From contig NZ_JAKVME010000001.1 of assembly GCF_022483985.1 (NCBI RefSeq), positions 1,612,001 to 1,676,000 on the forward strand: a stretch of 64,000 nucleotides of DNA, read 5' to 3'. The position numbers and the translations under genes were made by a program. The notes beneath the pieces were generated by a model. It made no database searches, was not told the origin of the DNA, and saw nothing but the letters and a program-made list of their open reading frames with translations. Below, one piece after another: positions 54,066 to 60,872 of the stretch (within the stretch, counting starts at the first letter, position 1; every line of letters starts with the position of its first letter). Source of the stretch: Acetobacter sp. (GTDB taxonomy: Bacteria > Pseudomonadota > Alphaproteobacteria > Acetobacterales > Acetobacteraceae).

Positions 54066-54289
54066 GAGCTTTGAACGCGATATATTGAAACTATTTTCTC
54101 TGCATCATCATTTTTATACTTTTATCACTTTGGGGCATTCAGTAATGAGTCCCCCTTAGACGTCACGCATCCATTCTCAAAGCCTGAGATATCAAAACCT
54201 TGTTTTTCTGCAATGCACAGGAAAACATTTACTATAATTTTTTCTGAAACAGAAAGAAATATAAGGATTTGTTTTTATACATAATCCTA

Positions 54290-54486
54290 CAGCGTGTCAT
54301 CAGTTAATTTCTGAGTTGCGCATGGGGGTTGTACTTTCTTGCTTCCTGCACCGCTGCTGTCCCGTTTCTTGGGGAAACAGACAGATGGGGCGCTATGGTT
54401 TGCGTGACGATCAGTGGGAGCGGATAAAAAACCTTCTTCCAAGTCGTGAGGGTCATATCGGAAGCACTGCTGCAGGCATCCCCTAA
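54290..54486 (+). mobile_element. IS5-family left-end fragment with truncated transposase
   Basis: An ATG at 54385 opens MGRYGLRDDQWERIKNLLPS and stops after 33 codons at 54484-54486. This is the N-terminus of an IS5-type DDE transposase as found in many acetic acid bacterial IS. The stretch from about 54290 (CGTGTCATCAGTTA) to the ATG matches, in inverted orientation, the stretch upstream of the second fragment near 55255. It is cut off by IS630-like sequence immediately after. Confidence 0.75.
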
Positions 54487-54498
54487 AGCGTTTTCCTC

Positions 54499-54637
54499 TC
54501 AATCTGGCTCATATCCAGCAGCTGTAAAGAAGTTTGCGCATTCTGTAGGAGTGACCTGATCGATCAGTGTGCCGATCCTGTCCCACAAGGCGTCGCGTGT
54601 CGGAGCGATCCTGCTCCGCCGCGTAAGCGGTCTTTTT
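54499..54637 (-). pseudogene. IS630-family transposase, C-terminal fragment
   Basis: Read on the minus strand, about 45 codons end in WDRIGTLIDQVTPTECANFF, a few more residues, and a stop at 54501-54499. This is the usual tail of IS630-type transposases (the ECANFF...GY ending). The catalytic domain is absent. Upstream it runs into the ISL3-like end at about 54640. Confidence 0.7.
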
Positions 54638-54639
54638 TT

Positions 54640-55167
54640 GGCTATCCGGCATATGGGGTTGATGGGTTAGAATTTCCCTTGGTGTAAGACCTCGACCAAG
54701 TCGTCGATCCCGCCCCCGTAATCCAGCACCTCACCATTGACGCCAAAGGGGTTAGGGCGTCCGGGAAAGAAGCAGAACTTGTAATGGCGTACCTCTCCGG
54801 CTCGTCTTGGCGGTCCGAACTTCAGCAGCGCCTTGGCGCGGAGAATGTCGAAAGTGTAGCCACGCCCAAGCCGCTGCATCTCTCCGATCAACCCGTTCAG
54901 GCTTTCGACGTAAGCGTTCGTGTAGGGATGCTCGAAGTAATGGAAAATGTAGGGACGCCAACGCTTCATGGCTGTCAGAATAGGCGTAAAACGATGGACG
55001 ATTTCCTGCAGAAGGGAGGCGGCCCACTTGTCGTAAGCATATTCGGCATGTGATCGCTGCTGTTCATCATAGATCTCCGCAGCCGTGCCGCCGACATGAC
55101 CTTCCCGACCGGGGAGAAAATCTTTTATTCGCTCCCACTGGTCATCACACAAACCGTAGCGACGCAT
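54640..55167 (-). pseudogene. ISL3-family transposase tail joined in frame to IS5 transposase start
   Basis: The open frame 54667-55167 (166 codons) is a chimera. Its first 30 residues (MRRYGLCDDQWERIKDFLPG and on to GGTAA) are an IS5-type N-terminus, like the fragment at 54385. From EIYDEQQRSHAEYAYDKWAA on it is the C-terminal part of an ISL3 transposase, with HYFEHPYTNAYVESLNGLIG and GRGYTFDILRAKALL. Sequence at 54640-54666 looks like an ISL3 terminal repeat. The fusion is most likely an accident of nested insertion and deletion, not a functional protein. Confidence 0.75.
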
Positions 55168-55255
55168 CCGTCTGTCTCCCCAAAATCAGGAAAACAGTCA
55201 GCGCAGGACGCCGGAAAGTACAACACTCAGAGGATAACTGACGACACGCCGTAGC
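55078..55255 (-). mobile_element. Second IS5-family left-end fragment
   Basis: From the terminus near 55255 (minus-strand CGTGTCGTCAGTTA) through the ATG at 55167 to about codon 30, this matches the fragment at 54290-54486 but in inverted orientation and diverged. Together they bracket the IS630 and ISL3 remnants. Confidence 0.65.
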
Positions 55256-55286
55256 TCTCTGACACAGGCGGGTAGTAGACGCCCGA

Positions 55287-55665
55287 TCATCGGTTGGGTT
55301 GCAGCAACGTACATTGCAATACGGCTGAAAGCCGAGGCCGTTTCGGGTCGATCACTTGCCGCCTCTGATCACACCTAACCGAACAGAGGCCATCACGCAA
55401 AAAATCACATTTTACCAGAAATTGGCCGATCTTCGCACCCAGCTTTTCCACGTCGACCAGGCTGACTGTCGCTTTCGATGCTGTCTTGCCAGAAAAGCGG
55501 CTCGTCATGCCCATTGATGGCATGACGCTTCCATTGCGCGATCATCGTCTTATGCGCGCTGTGCTTCGGCACCAGTTCCGCCAGCATCTGCTCACCCCGA
55601 ACCGCTTTCAGTGCGACACACGACTTCAACTCACCCAAATACCGTTTCCGCGTAACTTTGCTCAT
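55287..55665 (-). pseudogene. IS3-family transposase (OrfA/OrfB) remnant
   Basis: MSKVTRKRYLGELKSCVALK and ELVPKHSAHKTMIAQWKRHA are the helix-turn-helix start of an IS3-type OrfA. The frame shifts near HAINGHDE, and the OrfA tail continues in another frame (FSGKTASKATVSLVDVEKLG). The beginning of OrfB (IDPKRPRLSAVLQC) follows, and sequence then stops matching near 55287. It is inactive: frameshifted and without the catalytic domain. Confidence 0.75.
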
Positions 55666-55958
55666 AAACCCGCCCGCTCTCAGGTTAGATTACAGATGAT
55701 CGTCCTGTCCGAAAAACGGAAGCCTCTTCTGCCATACCGCCTGAATTATCTGGGCAGACACTGCGAGTGGATCAGCAAAGTTGCATAGTAGGGATTGATT
55801 ACAATAAGCTCTATCTTATTCATAAAATTGGTAAACGACGCCGAATAAAACCATCAATCTCACTCGCCACTCCCAAAATCAGACATCAACAACTTCAATA
55901 AACGGCTCTTCGATACCCCCCAATGCATGAAAACTCGTACATATTTTTTCAACAAAAT

Positions 55959-56324
55959 TTAATCGCATCTTGAATTTCTTCTAAATTTTTTTGTTATGTT
56001 TCCATTTATATCAACATACCACCAACCAATTATTTTTTCCTCGGGAATTTCTGGATACAAATCCTCTGCATCCGAAGAAATTTCTGCAACCCATATATTT
56101 TTAAAGTGACGGGCAGCTTCAATCATGTACTTTGGAAGGATTTTTTCAACCTCTTCTATTTTTCTATAATTATTATTTAAATAATAATGATCGGTCAATT
56201 TCCCATCTAAATCTACCTTCCAGCTTCCTCGAATAGCCTCTCTAGGAATTTCTTGATTTTCAGGGTATTGCCAATCGATATCACTAACATATCCACCTGG
56301 ATTTTTTTTTGCTTCTTTAATCAA
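55959..56324 (-). CDS. Putative immunity or orphan toxin-tail protein downstream of the ART effector
   Basis: This AT-rich frame encodes about 121 residues from a TTG at 56324. It has two related segments, GYVSDIDWQYPENQEIPREA then IRGSWKVDLDGKL, and later LYPEIPEEKIIGWWYVDING. Both resemble the effector's own tail (QIPKENIIGSYRVNPNG). A better start is the ATG at 56367, which overlaps the effector stop (ATGA), but an A9 tract at 56345-56353 puts it one base out of frame. With eight A residues it would read MSVMIKKTAPKNDG and continue as 135 residues. Position after chaperone and effector suggests immunity; no known immunity family is recognised. Confidence 0.55.
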   Translation of the reverse strand: MIKEAKKNPGGYVSDIDWQYPENQEIPREAIRGSWKVDLDGKLTDHYYLNNNYRKIEEVEKILPKYMIEAARHFKNIWVAEISSDAEDLYPEIPEEKIIGWWYVDINGNITKKFRRNSRCD

Positions 56325-56344
56325 TCCATCGTTTTTTGGAGCTG

Positions 56345-56353
56345 TTTTTTTTT
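56345..56353 (-). repeat. A9 homopolymer at the start of the third gene of the effector operon
   Basis: Nine T on the plus strand (A9 on the coding strand) lie just after ATG codons at 56367 and 56358. The run changes the frame between those starts and the 121-codon frame. Slippage by one base would switch the gene between intact and broken. Confidence 0.6.
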
Positions 56354-56363
56354 ATCATAACAC

Positions 56364-57506
56364 TCATTCAATTCCTCCCTTATAATTAGGATTAAAAATC
56401 ATAGAACCTATACTCCCATTTGGGTTTACACGATACGATCCAATGATATTTTCTTTCGGAATTTGATTAATTACAGAAACCTCTTGCTCATCAAAAAAAG
56501 TATTCCCTTTATATACAGCGTTTACGTCCACGCCCCTCAATCCTTCAGGCTCAATCACATGAACATATCCTCCATCCATACCTTGATTAGCAAATTTCTC
56601 AGACACATATTTAGATTTTGATGTACTGATGAAAATACTAGATGTATTATTTTCAACATAATCTTCAAGACTTACTGTCCCACCTCTGGATTTAAATCCA
56701 TTTTCATGAATAAAATTAACATCTCTGGTGTCTCCACGATACAGAGGCTCTCCATTATTTATTTTTTCTCTATCCAATTTAGAAATTTTATATCCCTCTT
56801 TTGTTTTTTCAAGCGATTTAACCCCCGCCTTCAGACTCCCAACCAGCCCTTTCTCTGAAAGCGCCTTCAATGCGGGTCTCACCGCCCTGAGAAGGCTAGC
56901 ACCCGCAGGCACCAGAGACGCTACGAAAACTGCCGTTCTCGCCCATCCGGGAACCTCAGGATTCACCTTCAGCACAGACTTCGTCGGTGAGCCGATAAAA
57001 ACATTCGACGAACCAGAAATAATCACCCCGCCACAGACAACCTTATCCCCCACACGAGCGGCAGGCTGGCCGTTGATAAAGACTGCCGAGGCCCCCTCGG
57101 CAATCATGTCACCCGGCTGATGACCCGGTTTCGAACACAGCACTTTCTTTGTGACAAACGCCGCCCGCCTGCCATTGATGTAAACATTCGAAGACCCCTC
57201 GGCGACCGTTCCCGTCGGCAAGGTCATGCCACCCCCGAGACTCTCGCCAATCTCCTGAGCTTTCTCAACGGCGTAGCCACCAGCCACCACGTTCACAACC
57301 AGCTCTGTCGCCGTCGCAGCAATGCCTATGGCCAGCGGAGCCGCAAGACCCGCAGTAACGGCACTCGTCGCTACCGCCCCGACAATGGCGCCGGTTGCAA
57401 TCGCTATCCCGGCAGCAGCCGCCAGACCAACAGCAGCGCCCGCCAGAAAACCACCAAGCGCGTGACTGTGACCAATCGGGTCATCCACACGGACCGCCGC
57501 AGGCAT
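56364..57506 (-). CDS. T6SS prePAAR/PAAR effector with C-terminal ADP-ribosyltransferase toxin domain
   Basis: This 380-residue protein starts MPAAVRVDDPIGHSHA, a prePAAR-type motif that completes PAAR and is shielded by Eag chaperones. Residues ~18-75 are two hydrophobic segments. A PAAR domain follows (TVAEGSSNVYINGRRAAFV, EGASAVFINGQPAARVGDKV, IISGSSNVFIGSP, ~100-173). After a linker the toxin domain has the R-S-E pattern of cholera/pertussis-type ADP-ribosyltransferases: Arg257 in PLYRGDTRD, Ser-Thr-Ser 294-296 in IFISTSKSKY, and Glu340/Glu342 in FFDEQEVSVI. GC content falls sharply from residue ~230, so the toxin tip looks acquired. Delivered by type VI secretion it would modify an unknown target; no T6SS core genes are in the window. 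Confidence 0.88.
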   Translation of the reverse strand: MPAAVRVDDPIGHSHALGGFLAGAAVGLAAAAGIAIATGAIVGAVATSAVTAGLAAPLAIGIAATATELVVNVVAGGYAVEKAQEIGESLGGGMTLPTGTVAEGSSNVYINGRRAAFVTKKVLCSKPGHQPGDMIAEGASAVFINGQPAARVGDKVVCGGVIISGSSNVFIGSPTKSVLKVNPEVPGWARTAVFVASLVPAGASLLRAVRPALKALSEKGLVGSLKAGVKSLEKTKEGYKISKLDREKINNGEPLYRGDTRDVNFIHENGFKSRGGTVSLEDYVENNTSSIFISTSKSKYVSEKFANQGMDGGYVHVIEPEGLRGVDVNAVYKGNTFFDEQEVSVINQIPKENIIGSYRVNPNGSIGSMIFNPNYKGGIE

Positions 57507-57509
57507 CTC

Positions 57510-57983
57510 TCAGTGACCCGAAGCAGGAAAACGCGGGCGGAAACCGCTGATGATCCCCATAACTGTCCGGTATGTTCCACTCGGCATCGGTGAGGCATGG
57601 GTCGCGGTAAAGATCAGTATCCTCCTGTCATCCACCAGACGACAGGCCGTAACCTGATCCATACTGCCTTCCTCGGATGTCCAGCGTGTCAGAAGGGCCT
57701 CGCCATGACCGTCCGCCCAGTCCACAGGCAAACGGGCCTTCAGTTCAAAGTCCTTCAGATGTTCCTTCAGACGGGCGATCTCGCTCTCGACATAATCCGC
57801 GAGACCAACGCCGACCGGGAGAAGTTCGCGTGAAATGACAAGACTCGACGCCTGCGCCTCATCTCCCCTGATCCTGAGGATATTGACGCTCTGATCTTCC
57901 CACATGCCGGGGACATCCGCAGGAAGTGTCCCTTCATTGAACTGAAAAACAGGAGCGGACGTGTCGTTTGCAGCAGTCGTCAT
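57510..57983 (-). CDS. Eag-type T6SS effector chaperone (DUF1795)
   Basis: This 157-residue protein starts at MTTAANDTSAPVFQFNEGTL (57983); the frame is open further but without family features. It has the DcrB/DUF1795 pattern of Eag chaperones: an extracted N-terminal strand, SSLVISRELLPVGVGLADYV, then ILIFTATHASPMPSGTYRTV and a final ISGFR. Eag proteins hold the hydrophobic segments of prePAAR effectors before loading on the VgrG spike. The gene ends three bases before the effector starts, so the pair is co-translated. This strongly supports the effector call. Confidence 0.85.
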   Translation of the reverse strand: MTTAANDTSAPVFQFNEGTLPADVPGMWEDQSVNILRIRGDEAQASSLVISRELLPVGVGLADYVESEIARLKEHLKDFELKARLPVDWADGHGEALLTRWTSEEGSMDQVTACRLVDDRRILIFTATHASPMPSGTYRTVMGIISGFRPRFPASGH

Positions 57984-58263
57984 CAAGGCACCGCCAGAAT
58001 TCACAAGAATGTCCAACTTATGAAATTCTGACGACAATGACAAACGCAGGAACATTTTTGTTCACGTCCGATGCCGGGGAAGGAAAAATGCGACATCCTG
58101 CTGGGCTGTCACATCACCGTATTGTCATCACCAGAATGCTACTGCCGCAGCATAAAACACAAATACTGTTCCAAAATAACAAAATCCTGCCTGATTTTCT
58201 CCCGATAAAGGTGAAGGAGTGATATTAGGATAATGTTAGTCAGTGTCCTTTAGTCAAACCGGA
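57984..58263. other. Gap upstream of the Eag gene
   Basis: This AT-moderate gap presumably holds the promoter of the effector operon on the minus strand. An 84-codon plus-strand frame (57968-58222) crosses it but has no family features or good start, and I do not call it. Confidence 0.4.
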
Positions 58264-58313
58264 GGTCAGTCCTGTCATAAGTGTCGCAGCATGGAGACAG
58301 GGCTGGCCTTTTT
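58264..58313 (+). terminator. Strong plus-strand terminator upstream of cysS
   Basis: GGTCAGTCCTGTC (58264-58276) pairs with GACAGGGCTGGCC (58296-58308) over 13 bases with two G-T wobbles, followed by TTTTT (58309-58313). No plus-strand gene precedes it. It could be left from a gene lost when the effector module arrived, end a small RNA, or attenuate cysS. The rest of the gap to 58560 contains a weaker CAGTCA/TGACTG hairpin near 58340-58370. Confidence 0.65.
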
Positions 58314-58560
58314 ACGACCCAGTCTGGGTCCAGAGCGGTCAGTCAACCTCATCTCCACTCAATGACTGGCTGCGTCCCCGACACACCCCCTGAAAGCTGA
58401 TATGTCTTGGGTGTTGCCTTCCGGCGCGCGAAAAGGCATCCACGCGAAACGATCCGCCGGTTGACTCCCTTCAACACGAACGAAGAGGACAAAAGCCTGC
58501 GTCGGGGTCGCGCAATCATGCGCGCGTTTGACAGTTTCAGGACGACAGAGACCTATCACG

Positions 58561-59922
58561 ATGACCAAACTTCAGCTCCACGACAGCCAGCGCCGTGCGA
58601 CTGTACCGTTCGAGCCACTCGATCCGGAGCATGTGAAGGTCTATTACTGCGGACCGACGGTCTACGATCTCCCGCATGTCGGCAATCTGCGGGCCATGCT
58701 GACAGCGGATATCCTCACCCGGCTGCTGAGAAAGCTCTATCCGCGTGTGACGTTCGTCCGCAACATCACCGACGTTGACGACAAGATCACCGCCCGAGCC
58801 GCACAGAACAACGAAGATATCGCCTCTCTGACCGCCCGCACCACCGCCGAGTTCCATGCCGATCTCGCAGCGATGAACATGTTGCCGCCTGACATCGAGC
58901 CCCGGGCCACGCATAATATCGAACAGATGGTGGCGATGATCGCCCGTCTGATCGAACTTGATCACGCCTATGAGGCGGAAGGCCACGTCCTGTTCGCCGT
59001 CGCGTCCTTCCCGTCCTACGGCGCGCTTTCAGGGCGTGATCCGGAAGATCTGGTCGCGGGCGCTCGTGTCGAGGTCGCTCCCTACAAGCGCGACCCGGGC
59101 GACTTCGTGCTGTGGAAACCCTCCACGCCGACCCAGCCCGGTTGGCCCTCTCCGTGGGGACGCGGCCGACCGGGTTGGCACATCGAATGCTCGGCTATGT
59201 CGCATCGCTATCTCGGCGACAGCTTCGACATTCACGGCGGCGGCAGCGATCTGCTCTTTCCGCACCACGAAAACGAACGCGCCCAGAGCCTGTGCTGCTT
59301 TCCCGGCAGTCGTTTCGCGGATTACTGGGTGCACAACGCCATGCTGCTGGTCGATGGCGAGAAGATGTCCAAGTCACTGGGCAACTTCTTGACCATCCGT
59401 GACGTGCTGGCCAAAGGCCCAGTCGAAGCGCTGCGTCTCTTGCTGATGGGCGCACAGTATCGCTCGGTTCTGAACTTTACATGGGCTGGGCTGGATGAGG
59501 CTAAGCGTACGCTGGACCGGTTCTATCGGGCGCTGGAAGGCGCATGGCCGCTGGATGTGGAAGATCGTGACATTCCGGCTCCTTTCCTTGCCGCCCTGTG
59601 CGACGACCTGAACACTCCGAAAGCCGTAGCCGAACTGCACGCCATGGCGACGGCAGCCCTCGCTGGCGACCGGGATGCCGCTGCTGACCTGCTGGCAGCG
59701 GGTCGCATGATCGGCCTGTTCATGCAGGAGCCTGCCGCATGGTTCCGGGGCGAGGCTGGTGACGGTCCACCCGAAGCGGAGATCGAAGCCCTGATCGCCG
59801 AACGTCTGGCGGCCCGCAAGGCGAAGGACTTCGCCCGTGCCGACGCCATCCGCAAGGAACTGACCGACAAGGGTGTCGTGCTTGAAGATGGTCCCGGTGG
59901 AACCACATGGAGGCGCGCATGA
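58561..59922 (+). CDS. cysS: Cysteinyl-tRNA synthetase
   Basis: This 453-residue class I synthetase charges tRNA-Cys. The zinc ligand Cys is in YYCGPTVYD, the HIGH-like motif is LPHVGNLRA, the next zinc Cys and His are in GWHIECSAM and LLFPHHENERAQS, and KMSKSLGNFLT is the KMSKS loop. The ATG at 58561 gives MTKLQLHDSQRR, the normal start; the frame continues upstream to 58528 without need. Its stop overlaps the trmJ start by four bases. Confidence 0.97.
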   Translation: MTKLQLHDSQRRATVPFEPLDPEHVKVYYCGPTVYDLPHVGNLRAMLTADILTRLLRKLYPRVTFVRNITDVDDKITARAAQNNEDIASLTARTTAEFHADLAAMNMLPPDIEPRATHNIEQMVAMIARLIELDHAYEAEGHVLFAVASFPSYGALSGRDPEDLVAGARVEVAPYKRDPGDFVLWKPSTPTQPGWPSPWGRGRPGWHIECSAMSHRYLGDSFDIHGGGSDLLFPHHENERAQSLCCFPGSRFADYWVHNAMLLVDGEKMSKSLGNFLTIRDVLAKGPVEALRLLLMGAQYRSVLNFTWAGLDEAKRTLDRFYRALEGAWPLDVEDRDIPAPFLAALCDDLNTPKAVAELHAMATAALAGDRDAAADLLAAGRMIGLFMQEPAAWFRGEAGDGPPEAEIEALIAERLAARKAKDFARADAIRKELTDKGVVLEDGPGGTTWRRA

Positions 59923-60689
59923 CCGGGCGTGACGGCGGCGCCGACATCGAACCGATCGGTAACAGCCCTGTTGTCATTCTCGTGCGCCCGCAGATGGCGG
60001 AGAATATCGGCACGACCGCGCGCGCCATGGCCAATGGCGGTCTGTTTCATATGCGTATTGTCGCCCCGCGTGACGGATGGCCACAAGAACGAGCATGGCG
60101 TGCCGCCTCCGGCGCGGACCGTATTCTCGATGCGGCGGAAGTGTTCGAAACGGTCGATGACGCCATCGCCGATCTGCATCACGTCTATGCGACCTGCCCG
60201 CGCCCCCGCCATATCGTCAAGCCGCTGCTGACGGCACGCGGTGGCGCGATCGAGCTGCGGGAAGCGACCAATCGCGGCCTGAAGGTCGGGCTGATGTTCG
60301 GCCCGGAACGCGCTGGCCTCGACAATGAGGACATGGCTCGGGCGGACGCGCTGATCCGCTATCCTCTCAATCCAGCGTTCATGTCCCTGAATCTGGCGCA
60401 GGCCGTGATGATCATGGCCTATGAGTGGTGGCTGACAGAGGACGGCACGCCGCCCCGCGAGCTGATGACCAATGAAACCCATGTCGCCACCAAAGGCGAG
60501 CTTGAGAACTTCATGAGTCATCTGTTTCGGGAGCTCGATGACTGCGGCTTCCTCCGCAACGAGCAGAAACGCCCGGGGATGGTCCGTAATCTGCGCCATT
60601 TCTTCACGCGTGGCGAAGTGACCGAACAGGAACTGAGAACACTGCACGGGGTTGTCACGGAACTGGTGAACCGACGCCGGGTCCGCTGA
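59919..60689 (+). CDS. trmJ: tRNA/rRNA 2'-O-methyltransferase, TrmJ-like (SPOUT family)
   Basis: This 256-residue SPOUT methyltransferase has NSPVVILVRPQMAENIGTTA at the N-terminus. The trefoil-knot motifs VGLMFGPERAGLDNEDM and YPLNPAFMSLNLAQAVMIMA form the SAM-binding site. The C-terminal extension (EDCGFL-type, ELDDCGFLRNEQKRP) is typical of TrmJ, which methylates tRNA position 32. The ATG at 59919 overlaps the cysS stop (ATGA); an ATG at 59907 is an alternative. Confidence 0.9.
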   Translation: MTGRDGGADIEPIGNSPVVILVRPQMAENIGTTARAMANGGLFHMRIVAPRDGWPQERAWRAASGADRILDAAEVFETVDDAIADLHHVYATCPRPRHIVKPLLTARGGAIELREATNRGLKVGLMFGPERAGLDNEDMARADALIRYPLNPAFMSLNLAQAVMIMAYEWWLTEDGTPPRELMTNETHVATKGELENFMSHLFRELDDCGFLRNEQKRPGMVRNLRHFFTRGEVTEQELRTLHGVVTELVNRRRVR

Positions 60690-60777
60690 GAAACAGGATG
60701 AGTGTTCAGTATACTGAACACTCCATCGCCACTCCAGAATAGAATCCCCCGGAAAACCCAAAGAGAATCCTACGAAT

Positions 60778-60796
60778 CCGGACAAATCCGGTTTTT
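60778..60796 (+). terminator. Short hairpin with T-run after trmJ
   Basis: CCGGA (60778-60782) pairs with TCCGG (60787-60791), then TTTTT. The stem is only five pairs, so the call is modest. The same gap carries four GGACA sequences at 60780, 60797, 60825 and 60841. Confidence 0.45.
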
Positions 60797-60872
60797 GGAC
60801 AATACCGAAAAAATCCAGCATTGTGGACAGAGGCAATCCGGGACAATGACTGGAACAGAAAGGTGTTGATTC

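Noticed and set aside
54667..55167. A new 166-residue transposase
   Set aside because: The frame is a chance fusion of an IS5 N-terminus and an ISL3 C-terminus and lacks a complete catalytic domain.
57968..58222. Small plus-strand protein before the terminator at 58264
   Set aside because: No ribosome-binding site, no family features, and it overlaps the Eag gene start in antisense.
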